Positions 18,132 through 26,461 of a stretch of 64,000 nt of DNA are shown piece after piece. The position numbers were made by a program, and so were the translations under genes. A model generated the notes under the pieces. The model did no database searches. It was not told the DNA's origin and saw nothing but the letters and a program-made list of their open reading frames with translations. The DNA comes from Salicibibacter cibarius (GTDB lineage: Bacteria > Bacillota > Bacilli > Bacillales > Marinococcaceae): assembly GCF_016495725.1 (NCBI RefSeq), contig NZ_CP054705.1, forward strand, positions 248,001 to 312,000, read 5' to 3'. Each line of letters opens with the position of its first letter. Within the stretch, counting starts at the first letter, position 1.

Positions 18132-18494
18132 ATGAGTGAAGTTAAACATGACACACCGAAAGTTCCAGAATTGTTGAGGGTATTTTTTACGTTTGAATCC
18201 ACTGGTTTTTTTGATACAACGCAAGAAGAAAAAGAAAAAGAGATATTGCCAAAACTTAATGGAATCTTGGATGAATGGAATCAAAACGGATCAGAATTAC
18301 TAGCGACTTTTGATAGAGATATTTTAACAGCCGGTCAGGCTGGACCTGCAAATTGGCACGCATGTTTCCTTTATAATGTACCTAATTTACAAGTGGTTAC
18401 GGATATGACGCATGCTTTTCGGTCAACCGGTCTGGATCGTTATTTTCGATTGGAAGCTTCAATAGGACGTCCATTCTTCCTTTTAGAAAAATAG
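18132..18494 (+). CDS. IacB/IifA-like small protein
   Basis: A 120-residue soluble protein. The C-terminal RYFRLEASIGRPFF block and the central WNQNGSELLATFDRDIL and GPANWHACFLYNVPN blocks resemble, from memory, the small dimeric alpha-beta-barrel proteins IacB (indole-3-acetate catabolism) and IifA (cofactor-free oxygenase of indole breakdown). ATG 18132 is preferred over ATG 18123 because AAGGGAG is 9 bases upstream of the former and directly abuts the latter. It is much longer than muconolactone isomerase (about 95 residues) and lacks its features. It follows the SDR by 25 bases in the same operon. Precise activity is unproven. Confidence 0.6.
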   Translation: MSEVKHDTPKVPELLRVFFTFESTGFFDTTQEEKEKEILPKLNGILDEWNQNGSELLATFDRDILTAGQAGPANWHACFLYNVPNLQVVTDMTHAFRSTGLDRYFRLEASIGRPFFLLEK

Positions 18495-18879
18495 GTACAG
18501 AAAATTTTTTTATTAAAAACGCTTATATAGAGCAGTTCAACTTTCAGACTTGTTTATTTCTATAAAGACTAGGCGATGGTTAAATCATCGATTAGAAGAT
18601 TGATTTTCTCTCAATAAGACTCTTATTTATCCCGCTCTCTTCATAGAACCTATATTATGCGAAATGTGGGGGCGGGGGATTTGCAGATCTACTGTTAAAT
18701 ACCATGTATTTAAACAGCATTTTTTCCTAAAATGGTTTTCGCTATGTCAATGAAATTAAATAAGACCTTCTTCAGAAATTTTTCATTTACCAATCTGACT
18801 TGTAGATATAGTGGAATAGATTTTTGAGAAATCAAGAGTATACGGATAATGTCTAATTACAATTGGGGGAGGGACTAAA
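18495..18879. other. Gene-free gap
   Basis: About 385 AT-rich bases with no convincing frame, hairpin terminator or repeat. It separates the IacB-like gene from a small unknown gene. Confidence 0.4.
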
Positions 18880-19170
18880 TTGAATACAGAAAAAATAATT
18901 CATATAGCAGATTTACCTTTTATGCAATTTTGTCTAGAAAAGTATGGAGTTAACAGAGGGATTTATAACACAATAGATGAATGGTTTTACGATCAAGGAA
19001 TTGAGGATATTATAGAGAGAAGAAAAGAAATTTTGAGGTTCTTGGAGTTTGTTGAAAATCAATATGAGAAGAAAAATGAAAAACGTAAATTTGGAAAAGG
19101 TGGATTAAAAATAAGTTTACAGGATTACTACTTCCCCTCGTATAAAGGTGTTACTTCAAAGGTCGTATAG
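18880..19170 (+). CDS. Hypothetical protein, 96 residues
   Basis: Not recognised. The frame starts at a TTG preceded by GGGGGAGGGAC, a very strong ribosome site at correct distance, which argues that it is translated. The protein is mixed charged, with a helical, lysine/glutamate-rich centre (IERRKEILRFLEFVENQYEKK) and no membrane segment or cysteine cluster. It lies between the IacB-like gene and an NrnA-like gene on the same strand. No function is proposed. Confidence 0.5.
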   Translation: MNTEKIIHIADLPFMQFCLEKYGVNRGIYNTIDEWFYDQGIEDIIERRKEILRFLEFVENQYEKKNEKRKFGKGGLKISLQDYYFPSYKGVTSKVV

Positions 19171-19329
19171 ACAGATTAATATTATCGATATATGGGAGTT
19201 ATTATGTATACCAGTCCATATATTTTCATAAACCTATACCATCGGAAAAGTAGTAATTGAACCCATAAAAAATAAAACTTTAAAGTATCAGTTTTGGAAT
19301 ATATGGCAATTAATAGGAGAATGATAAAC

Positions 19330-20283
19330 ATGGTACAAGAAGTTCTTGATATTATTAGAGGGTATAATACTGTTATCATTCATCGTCATATACATCCTGA
19401 TCTAGATGCGCTAGGGTCACAGGGGGCTCTGGCAGAAATTTTAAAAATAAGCTTTCCAAACAAAAATATCTATATTGTTGGTGAAGAGGATAAATCATTA
19501 AAGTTCGTAAAACGTATGGATGATATATCAGACAGTGAGTATAATGGATCGTTAATTATTATTTGCGATACGGATTGCGAAAGTCGTATTAGCGATAAAC
19601 GTTATAAAAAAGGTGATTTTATACTAAAAATCGACCATCATCCCAATGTTGTGCCGTACGGTGATCTAAATTGGACTGATGTATCCGCAAGTTCTACAAG
19701 TGAAATGATCTATGATTTATTCAATAATGGCAAAAACGGCTTGTTACTGACAAATGAAGCAGCACGATTAATATATGCCGGTATTATAGGGGATACTGGA
19801 AGGCTTTTATTTAATAATACTACAAATAAAACATTTTCCATTGTCAATGAACTGCAAAAATGGGATTTTTCGATAGAAGATCTTTATACTGATATATATA
19901 AATGCAATTTAAATTTAACCCGTTTGAAGGGATATATTCTTCAACATTTTCATATATCAAAATCTGGTGTCGGTTATATCAAGATTAGAAATAATATTTT
20001 GGAAAAATATAAGGTAATGCCTAATGAAGTTACTCACATAATTAATATTTTTTCCGATGTAGATGGAATAAAAGCTTGGACATTCTTTATTGATGAAAAA
20101 GACCACATAAAAGTTAGGATTCGATCCAAAAAGATACCTATTGATCAGGTTGCACAACAATATGGCGGTGGAGGGCACTTTCTTTCTGCTGGAGCAACTA
20201 TTCATACCTGGGATGAGGCTGAAACAATGTTGCAACAACTTGAAAATCATGTGAATGTGCATGCACTTGTTGACTATCATTAA
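19330..20283 (+). CDS. DHH-family phosphoesterase, NrnA-like (oligoribonuclease/pAp phosphatase)
   Basis: A 317-residue DHH-DHHA1 protein. Motif I is HIHPDLDALGSQ (18-31), motif II ICDTD, motif III KIDHHPN, motif IV GIIGDTGRLLF, and the C-terminal DHHA1 substrate loop is GGGGHFLSAGA. These are the complete metal and RNA-binding motifs of NrnA, which degrades short RNA and 3'-phosphoadenosine 5'-phosphate. ATG 19330 is chosen because AGGAGA lies 9 bases upstream. Its place inside a catabolic island is odd, since NrnA is normally a core gene. It may be an extra copy or a paralogue with another substrate. Confidence 0.88.
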   Translation: MVQEVLDIIRGYNTVIIHRHIHPDLDALGSQGALAEILKISFPNKNIYIVGEEDKSLKFVKRMDDISDSEYNGSLIIICDTDCESRISDKRYKKGDFILKIDHHPNVVPYGDLNWTDVSASSTSEMIYDLFNNGKNGLLLTNEAARLIYAGIIGDTGRLLFNNTTNKTFSIVNELQKWDFSIEDLYTDIYKCNLNLTRLKGYILQHFHISKSGVGYIKIRNNILEKYKVMPNEVTHIINIFSDVDGIKAWTFFIDEKDHIKVRIRSKKIPIDQVAQQYGGGGHFLSAGATIHTWDEAETMLQQLENHVNVHALVDYH

Positions 20284-20307
20284 TGTGAATTTAATATGAT
20301 AAAATAT

Positions 20308-21108
20308 TTACATTTTATGGGTTTTAATATCACTTGATATATCTTCAGCTGTTTTGCGAAGAAGTGGAAGGAAGTCCTTTAACAGTTCATTCTCACTAAC
20401 TCTCCCAGCATGAACGGAACAGTTGATTGCAGCAACCATTTCCCCATTTTGATTTTTAAGTGGCACAGCCAATGACCGTAGTCCTTGCTCTAACTGATTT
20501 TCTACATGGGCGAACCCTTGATTTCGAGTATGGTCAATGATCGTTAAAAATTTCTGCTGATCTATTACAGTTTGATTTGTTATTGGCTCAAATATGATTT
20601 CATTTATATACTCCCGTAAAATATTGTCATCGAGACCTGACAAAAGAACTCTTCCCATTGAGGTTGCGTATGCAGGAAGACGCGTACCGACATCAATATT
20701 GATACTCATAATCCGCTTAGCCGGTACCCGAGCAACATAAATAATGTGCGTTCTATCAAGGACAGATATCGAACAGGATTCGCCAATTTTTTTTACCAAA
20801 GCTTGCATTTTTGGATAGGAAAGATTCCATACATTTTGTGAAGATAAATAGGCATATCCAAGGGTTAATGCTTTGGCCGTTAATGAGAAATGCCCGTTCT
20901 GTGATGTAGCAAAACCCAGGGATTCCAGTGTTAACATAATTCTTCGAACGGTTGGGCGATTGATCCCTGTTTCTTTCGATGCCTGGCTGACCGTTAAACG
21001 GGGATGATCTTCGGAAAAAACTTGAATGACCTTGAGCCCTTTTTCTAAAGATTGAACATGGTCACTTTGTTTAATATTACGATGAAGATTATTTTTTCTA
21101 CTTGACAT
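20308..21108 (-). CDS. IclR-family regulator of the beta-ketoadipate genes (PcaR/PobR-like)
   Basis: A 266-residue IclR protein. The N-terminal winged helix is LTVSQASKETGINRPTVRRIMLTLESLGF, shown here in part as GINRPTVRRIMLTLESLGF. The effector domain has VGTRLPAYATSMGRVLLSG and LRSLAVPLKNQNGEMVAAIN. The PAYATSMGRVLL block is typical of the PcaR/PcaU/PobR/CatR-type subgroup that senses protocatechuate or beta-ketoadipate. ATG 21108 is selected because AGGAGTG lies 7 bases before it; the GTG at 21117 overlaps that site. It is divergent from the muconate cycloisomerase operon, with two inverted repeats in between. Confidence 0.93.
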   Translation of the reverse strand: MSSRKNNLHRNIKQSDHVQSLEKGLKVIQVFSEDHPRLTVSQASKETGINRPTVRRIMLTLESLGFATSQNGHFSLTAKALTLGYAYLSSQNVWNLSYPKMQALVKKIGESCSISVLDRTHIIYVARVPAKRIMSINIDVGTRLPAYATSMGRVLLSGLDDNILREYINEIIFEPITNQTVIDQQKFLTIIDHTRNQGFAHVENQLEQGLRSLAVPLKNQNGEMVAAINCSVHAGRVSENELLKDFLPLLRKTAEDISSDIKTHKM

Positions 21109-21128
21109 ATCAATCACTCCTGGTTTTA

Positions 21129-21181
21129 TAATTAAATAACGTTGTACGTTATTTAATTAATTGTACACATAACGTACAATT
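21129..21181. promoter_or_regulatory. Two inverted repeats, operators between IclR and cat operon
   Basis: Repeat 1 (21129-21159) has perfect 14 bp arms, TAATTAAATAACGT and ACGTTATTTAATTA, around TGT. Repeat 2 (21159-21181) has 8 bp arms AATTGTAC and GTACAATT around 7 bases. Both share the GTAC/ACGT core. Paired palindromes in a divergent IclR-target region are the usual layout for IclR binding sites, so this is a likely operator set for the 20308-21108 regulator and the cat genes. Confidence 0.75.
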
Positions 21182-21243
21182 AGATTTTTATTTTGTCAAT
21201 AGGAATGTGTAGATACGGTTATACTCAGTATTTTTAATAGATT

Positions 21244-21259
21244 TTGGAAACGCTTACTA
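21244..21259 (+). promoter_or_regulatory. Catabolite-responsive element (cre) in the cat leader
   Basis: TTGGAAACGCTTACTA matches the CcpA cre consensus WTGNNARCGNWWWCAW at all but one position. It lies between the operator palindromes and the ribosome site of the muconate cycloisomerase gene, a position where CcpA acts as a roadblock repressor. It indicates glucose repression of the beta-ketoadipate operon. Confidence 0.7.
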
Positions 21260-21285
21260 TCAAAATTTTAAGGAGTAAAGATCTG

Positions 21286-22431
21286 ATGACCATTAAACAA
21301 GGGAATGTATATATTGCAGATATACCAATCTCACGTCCGCATCAGTTGTCAATGCATACCATTACAAAACAAACGATTGTTTTAGTAAAACTAACAGAAG
21401 AGGATGGTCTGAGCGGTTGGGGAGAAGTCGCTACCATCGGCGGGGCTTCTTATGAGGAAATGACGCCGGAAGCCATAAAAGTCACCATTGATCATTATCT
21501 TATGCCGATGATTTTGGGAAAAAAAGCGGCAGACTACGCATGTATCATGAATGATATCCAGAAACATGTGAAAGGAAACCGATTCGCAAAAGCAGCTGTG
21601 GAAAGCGCATTGATTGATCTTTTTGCGAAGCAGAAAGGCTTGCCGGCATACGAGCTTCTTGGTGGAAAAATTCATGATTCTCTTCCAGTGGCGTGGACGC
21701 TAGCTAGCGGAGATACCAAAAAAGATATCGAAGAGGCTCAAGAGGCTCTTCAGCAGAGGAAACACCGAATATTTAAATTAAAGATCGGCAAGGGGGATCC
21801 AAACGAAAACGTCAGGCACGTGCTCGAAATAAAAAAAGCGCTCGGTGATGAGGTTCGTGTTACTGTTGATGTCAATCAATCTTGGGATGAGCAAACAGCC
21901 AATCAGTGCATACCTAAATTGCAGGCTGGTGGTATCGTCATGGTTGAACAGCCACTTCCAGAATGGAACGAAGAAGGTATGAGAAGATTGACAGCTTCCT
22001 CCGCACTTTCGGTGATGGCGGATGAAGGAGCCCGATCCATTCACGATGTATTTCGCATCGCAAAGCACCATGTTGGAGATTCATTGTCTTTGAAGATACC
22101 GAAACATGGTGGTCCCCATGAAACGAAAAAAGCAGCTGCTATTGCTGAAAGTGCTGGGATGCCTTTATACGGAGGGACGATGATTGAGTCGACGTTAGGA
22201 ACAGCCATCGCAGCACATGTTTATGCTACCATTCCTGATATGATTTTTGGAACTGAGCTGTTTGGTCCATTACTCTATCAAGATATGGTCTCAACAAATG
22301 CACTGATCTATGAAAACTATGAACTTATTATTCCGGAGCGCCCAGGGTTCGGCATAACCATCGATGAAGACAAGGTCCTCTACTACGCTCGTGATCATGA
22401 GACCAGACAGAAAGGAGGCAATATGATATGA
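21286..22431 (+). CDS. catB: Muconate cycloisomerase (enolase superfamily)
   Basis: A 381-residue enzyme expected to convert cis,cis-muconate to muconolactone. The KxK base is K164-x-K166, metal ligands are D195 (VDVNQSW), E221 (VEQPLPEW) and D246 (MADEG), and the opposite lysine is K270 (LSLKIPKHGG). This is the muconate-lactonising subgroup pattern. ATG 21286 is chosen because AAGGAG is 10 bases upstream; an in-frame TTG at 21244 overlaps the cre site. It heads a run of overlapping genes that covers most of the ortho-cleavage pathway. Chloromuconate cycloisomerase and other lactonising relatives cannot be strictly excluded. Confidence 0.9.
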   Translation: MTIKQGNVYIADIPISRPHQLSMHTITKQTIVLVKLTEEDGLSGWGEVATIGGASYEEMTPEAIKVTIDHYLMPMILGKKAADYACIMNDIQKHVKGNRFAKAAVESALIDLFAKQKGLPAYELLGGKIHDSLPVAWTLASGDTKKDIEEAQEALQQRKHRIFKLKIGKGDPNENVRHVLEIKKALGDEVRVTVDVNQSWDEQTANQCIPKLQAGGIVMVEQPLPEWNEEGMRRLTASSALSVMADEGARSIHDVFRIAKHHVGDSLSLKIPKHGGPHETKKAAAIAESAGMPLYGGTMIESTLGTAIAAHVYATIPDMIFGTELFGPLLYQDMVSTNALIYENYELIIPERPGFGITIDEDKVLYYARDHETRQKGGNMI

Positions 22432-22895
22432 CATCAGTATCTAAACCTACCCTAACTTATATTGGAAGTATGGAGTTGAACGTGAAAGCTCCCCATCTTC
22501 CTGGTCAAACACCAGTCGGAAATCGACGGATCATTCGTGTTACTGACGGAAGGATTATAGGGGACCATCTTAATGCCGACCTCATCCCCGGTGGAGATGA
22601 TTGGATCACTGTGCGTGAGGACGGCACGATTATTCAAGATGTTCGCATTCTGTTGCAAGCAGAAAATGAAGACCTCATTTTAATGACCTATCGCGGGATT
22701 CGAACAGGCAACTCTTCTGTTCTTCAAAGGCTTGATGCGAATGAAGATGTCGACCCGTCTGAGTATTATTTCCGGACAGCCCCCATTTTCGAAACATCTT
22801 CTGATACGTATGATTGGTTAAATAACCGAGTCTTTATTTCTACTGGCGTCCGACTCCCGGGAAAAGTACAGTATGACATCTATATGGTGGACTAA
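22428..22895 (+). CDS. DUF3237 family protein
   Basis: A 155-residue protein matching the DUF3237 layout: MELNVKAP, then PVGNRRIIRVTDGRIIGDHL, then GGDDWITVREDGT, DVRILLQAENEDLILMTYRG and the end FISTGVRLPGKVQYDIY. Its ATG overlaps the cycloisomerase stop, and its stop overlaps the hydrolase start, so it is tightly coupled to both. The cat operon has no recognisable muconolactone isomerase (CatC), the step that falls between its two neighbours. A role of this protein in that step is therefore an attractive inference. The biochemical function of DUF3237 is not established to my knowledge. Confidence 0.82.
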   Translation: MTSVSKPTLTYIGSMELNVKAPHLPGQTPVGNRRIIRVTDGRIIGDHLNADLIPGGDDWITVREDGTIIQDVRILLQAENEDLILMTYRGIRTGNSSVLQRLDANEDVDPSEYYFRTAPIFETSSDTYDWLNNRVFISTGVRLPGKVQYDIYMVD

Positions 22896-23752
22896 TGGAA
22901 AAGGGGGTAAATGACTTGGAGAGGAACTTAACAATTAAAGATAATATTCATTTGCATATATCGGAATCGAGAGGTGGAGACACCACCGTCATTCTCGTAC
23001 ATGGATTAACGGGTAATCATAAACAAATGTATTATTACCAGGAAAAGCTAGCCGAAGATTTCACAGTAATTAGTTACGATATTCGCGGACGTGGAGACAG
23101 CTCACCTGCTTCAGAAAATACATCGATTTTTACGCACGCTGAGGATCTACAGGCATTGATTGAAACGTTAAATATCCAAAACCCTATACTTGTTGGTTAC
23201 TCCATGGGCGGCTATATTTGTGCATTAGTCGCAAGCAAGCTTGAAAACGTTGAAAAGTTAGTACTGTTAGATGGTGCGGGAGCGGTTGATGACACCCAGC
23301 GAGAACTAATCGCCCCATCGTTAAAACGCTTGGAAAAGGATTACCCCTCTGCAGAAGCTTATATAAACGAAACGAAAAATGTTTACGAAAAGTTAGCAGT
23401 CGATTGGGATGACATAACAGAAGCTGCTGCTAGGCATGAAGTTATGCTTGTCAATGATTATTGGGAACATAAATCAAATGTCTATCTTATTCGTCAAGAC
23501 TTTGAAAGCTTTTATGATTTTCCGGCTGAGGGCGTTTTTATGGCTATTCAATGCAAAACAATGCTTGTCATAGCCACAGGAACTTTAGGAAGTAAAGCAT
23601 CGTTGTTTGATAAGTCATCCTATATGAAACTTCGACAGATTCTGGCTCCTTCCGAGGTGAAAGTGACAAATGTGAACCATTATGAACTTGTTTTTAACAA
23701 GCAGCTAGAGACGATCCAGAAGGTACATACATTTATTGAAAAAGGAAGGTGA
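22895..23752 (+). CDS. Alpha/beta hydrolase, probable 3-oxoadipate enol-lactonase
   Basis: A 285-residue alpha/beta-hydrolase. The oxyanion region is LVHGLTGN, the nucleophile elbow is GYSMGG with S103, DIRGRGDS is the typical family loop, and VNHYELVF near the end carries the likely catalytic histidine. Its position between the muconate cycloisomerase and the 3-oxoadipate CoA-transferase genes points to hydrolysis of 3-oxoadipate enol-lactone (PcaD/CatD). The ATG overlaps the upstream stop; a TTG at 22916 with a better ribosome site (AAAGGGGG) is an alternative. The family call is certain, the substrate inferred. Confidence 0.82.
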   Translation: MEKGVNDLERNLTIKDNIHLHISESRGGDTTVILVHGLTGNHKQMYYYQEKLAEDFTVISYDIRGRGDSSPASENTSIFTHAEDLQALIETLNIQNPILVGYSMGGYICALVASKLENVEKLVLLDGAGAVDDTQRELIAPSLKRLEKDYPSAEAYINETKNVYEKLAVDWDDITEAAARHEVMLVNDYWEHKSNVYLIRQDFESFYDFPAEGVFMAIQCKTMLVIATGTLGSKASLFDKSSYMKLRQILAPSEVKVTNVNHYELVFNKQLETIQKVHTFIEKGR

Positions 23753-23757
23753 TAAAT

Positions 23758-24441
23758 ATGGTACAGATGACTAATACATCTGCGATACATGATCATGTTA
23801 AGAGCGGAGATACGCTGATGGTTGGTGGCTTTGGCCTTGTTGGTAGTCCGCTTACGCTCATTGAGGCATTGACCAAACATGATGTAGAAGATTTAACGAT
23901 TATAAGTAACAATGTCGGTGAAACTGGTAAAGGACTTGGGAAATTACTACAGCAAGGAAAAATCAAAAAAGCCATAGGTTCTTATTTTACAAGTAACCGT
24001 GAGGTTGCAGACTGGTATAACCAAGGAAAACTGGAGTTAGATCTGCTCCCGCAGGGCACATTGTCGGAAGCTATTCGATCGGGTGGGGCCGGGATTGGAG
24101 GATTCTATACAAAAACGGCTGTTGGTACGGACTTAGCAGATGGGAAAGAAACAAAAGTCATTGACGGTGAAACGTATGTATTAGAACGATCGCTCAAAGC
24201 AGACGTTGCACTGATCAGAGCAGAGAAAGCAGACACAAAAGGAAATCTTGTTTATTACAAAACAGCACGTAATTTCAATCCAAATATGGCAACAGCTGCT
24301 TCTTATGTGATTGCTGAGGTTGATGAAATTGTGGAAGAGGGGACATTATCACCAGAGCTGATTGCCACTCCACATTTATATGTCGATGCAGTTGTGCAAA
24401 GTCGTTATGTCCTTACAAAAGAAGGAGTGGTGGAACGATGA
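23758..24441 (+). CDS. pcaI: 3-oxoacid CoA-transferase subunit A, probable 3-oxoadipate
   Basis: A 227-residue CoA-transferase alpha subunit. The glycine-rich start GDTLMVGGFGLVGSPLTLIEAL, the ISNNVGETGKGLGKLL block and the GGFYTKTAVGTDLADGKE block are all family features. ATG 23758 is chosen because GGAAGGTG precedes it; the GTG at 23749 is part of that site. It pairs with the B subunit, whose start overlaps its stop. In this operon it should move CoA from succinyl-CoA to 3-oxoadipate. Acetoacetate transferases (ScoAB) have the same fold; context supports the oxoadipate role. Confidence 0.88.
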   Translation: MVQMTNTSAIHDHVKSGDTLMVGGFGLVGSPLTLIEALTKHDVEDLTIISNNVGETGKGLGKLLQQGKIKKAIGSYFTSNREVADWYNQGKLELDLLPQGTLSEAIRSGGAGIGGFYTKTAVGTDLADGKETKVIDGETYVLERSLKADVALIRAEKADTKGNLVYYKTARNFNPNMATAASYVIAEVDEIVEEGTLSPELIATPHLYVDAVVQSRYVLTKEGVVER

Positions 24442-25085
24442 GCCATAAAGAAAGAATCGCTCAACGCGCAGCTGAAGAACTTTCTCCTTCCTCGATTATT
24501 AATCTAGGGATTGGCATACCAACTTTGGTAGCGAATTATCTCGATAAAGAACAATATATCATGCATACGGAAAATGGCATGCTTGGTGTGACGTCCGTAG
24601 AAGAGGAAAATATCGATCCACTCATTGTTAATGCTGGAAAACAGCCTGTCGGAGAAGCAGTTGGAGCGTCCTATTTTGATAGCGCGGCTTCCTTCGCCAT
24701 GATTCGTGGCAGTCATGTTGACGTGGCCATCCTGGGTGCCCTTCAAGTTGACAGTGAGGGACTAGTAGCGAATTGGGCTATCCCTGGTAAAAATATTATC
24801 GGTGTTGGCGGCGCTATGGACCTTCTTGTGGGTGCTAAAAAAATTATCATTACAACCAATCACGTTGCCAAAGATGGATCAGCTAAGCTTGTGCAAGAAT
24901 GTGAGTACCCAATCACTTCGAGAAGACGTGCCGATGTTATCATTACCGACCTCGCTGTTTTTCATTGGAGAGATGAGGGCTATGAACTCACAGAGGTAAT
25001 GGAAGGGTCCAACATTGAAGAGATCAAAGCAAAAACAAAGCTTTCCTACCGCGTTCATCCCAGTGCAATGCAGAAGGAGGGATAG
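24438..25085 (+). CDS. pcaJ: 3-oxoacid CoA-transferase subunit B, probable 3-oxoadipate
   Basis: A 215-residue beta subunit. The catalytic glutamate is E45 in HTENGMLG, preceded by INLGIGIPTLVANYL. Further family blocks are GAQQ-equivalent DSAASFAMIRGSHVDVAILG and WAIPGK. ATGA overlap with subunit A indicates coupled translation and 1:1 complex formation. The next gene (thiolase) begins one base after its stop. Product with its partner is 3-oxoadipyl-CoA. Confidence 0.9.
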   Translation: MSHKERIAQRAAEELSPSSIINLGIGIPTLVANYLDKEQYIMHTENGMLGVTSVEEENIDPLIVNAGKQPVGEAVGASYFDSAASFAMIRGSHVDVAILGALQVDSEGLVANWAIPGKNIIGVGGAMDLLVGAKKIIITTNHVAKDGSAKLVQECEYPITSRRRADVIITDLAVFHWRDEGYELTEVMEGSNIEEIKAKTKLSYRVHPSAMQKEG

Positions 25086-25086
25086 G

Positions 25087-26289
25087 ATGGACCCAGTTGT
25101 TATAATTGATGCCGTTCGCACCCCAATTGGTCGCTACAATGGAATGCTTAAAGATATACGGCCCGATGACTTAGCCAGTCATGTTATCCGTTGCCTTATT
25201 GAACGCCAGCCAGACCTTCCGCCTGAAAATATTGATGATGTGATTTTTGGGAACGCCAATGGGGCAGGGGAAGAGAACCGAAATGTAGCACGGATGGCTG
25301 CTCTCCTTGCTGGTCTTCCTCAATCGGTTAGTGGCACAACCATCAATCGATTATGTGGTTCCAGTTTGGACGCGATTAGTATGGGAGCCCGATCTATTTT
25401 GTCCGGGGAAGCGGATGTCATCCTAGCCGGTGGAGTGGAAAGTATGAGTCGTGCCCCGCTTGTTATGAAAAAACCTGAAAAATCTTTCCCACGTGGGGAT
25501 ATGACATTGCAGGATACGACGATAGGTTGGCGTTTTGTCAATCCAAAGATGGAGGAGATGTACGGCACAGATTCGATGCCTCATACTGCTGAAAACGTTG
25601 CCCAACGCTACAACATTTCCCGGGAAGAGCAGGATTATTTTGCGTATCAAAGCCAACAACGCGCGAAGTTAGCTATGGAAACTAATCGCTTCGAACAAGA
25701 AATAATTCCGATCGTCAAAAAAGAAAAAAATGGGGAAGAAACAGTGATTGACAGCGATGAGCACCCTCGCCCCGAAACGACGCTAGAAAAGCTTGAGAAA
25801 TTGCGACCACTGTTTGCGGACGGAACAGTAACTGCCGGTAATGCATCCGGCGTTAATGACGGAGCAGCTGCGGTATTGCTTATGCGAGAATCGAAAGCCA
25901 AAGCGTTTGGGTTAAAACCTCTTGTCCGGTTTCGTGCTTCATCAACAGCTGGCGTCGAACCATCGGTTATGGGGCTGGGACCGATTGCTTCTACCGAGAA
26001 ATTGATGCAAAGACATGGCATTTCGAACAAAGATTTTGATGTAGTGGAGCTAAATGAAGCGTTTGCATCTCAATCTCTAGAATGTATGCGACAGCTAGAT
26101 TTTGATTCATCGCGAGTCAATGTCAACGGTGGTGCAATTGCCTTTGGACATCCTTTAGGTGCAAGTGGAGCAAAGATTTTAGCTTCTCTCATATATGAGA
26201 TGAAAAGAAGTAATCATGAACTGGGACTTGCGACGATGTGCATCGGTGTTGGCCAAGGGATTTCACTAGCAGTGGAAAACGTAGTGTAA
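25087..26289 (+). CDS. pcaF: Thiolase, probable 3-oxoadipyl-CoA thiolase
   Basis: A 400-residue type II thiolase. The acyl-accepting cysteine is C90 in INRLCGSSLDA; the end carries GGAIAFGHPLGASGAKIL and CIGVGQG, with the histidine and second cysteine of the active site. ATG 25087 is preceded by AAGGAGGGATAGG, so the longer in-frame extension upstream into pcaJ is not used. It completes the pathway by cleaving 3-oxoadipyl-CoA to succinyl-CoA and acetyl-CoA. General acetyl-CoA acyltransferase activity is also possible, but operon context favours the oxoadipyl role. Confidence 0.9.
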   Translation: MDPVVIIDAVRTPIGRYNGMLKDIRPDDLASHVIRCLIERQPDLPPENIDDVIFGNANGAGEENRNVARMAALLAGLPQSVSGTTINRLCGSSLDAISMGARSILSGEADVILAGGVESMSRAPLVMKKPEKSFPRGDMTLQDTTIGWRFVNPKMEEMYGTDSMPHTAENVAQRYNISREEQDYFAYQSQQRAKLAMETNRFEQEIIPIVKKEKNGEETVIDSDEHPRPETTLEKLEKLRPLFADGTVTAGNASGVNDGAAAVLLMRESKAKAFGLKPLVRFRASSTAGVEPSVMGLGPIASTEKLMQRHGISNKDFDVVELNEAFASQSLECMRQLDFDSSRVNVNGGAIAFGHPLGASGAKILASLIYEMKRSNHELGLATMCIGVGQGISLAVENVV

Positions 26290-26461
26290 TGGCATGTGCG
26301 AACGTTCATGACTGAGTAGATCTTTCATAGTTAGTAAACTATTTGAGGGGGGTGATAGAGATAGGTGAAGCGATTATTCTAACTCATTTTCTTGACTACT
26401 CTGACTAAATTCCTGCATCGGCGAATGTTAATACTCTATCTCGTAAAAGGAGGAAGTAATC

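Noticed and set aside
18132-18494. Muconolactone isomerase (CatC) as the missing step of the cat operon
   Set aside because: It is about 25 residues too long, lacks CatC sequence features and its C-terminal end fits IacB/IifA-type proteins better.
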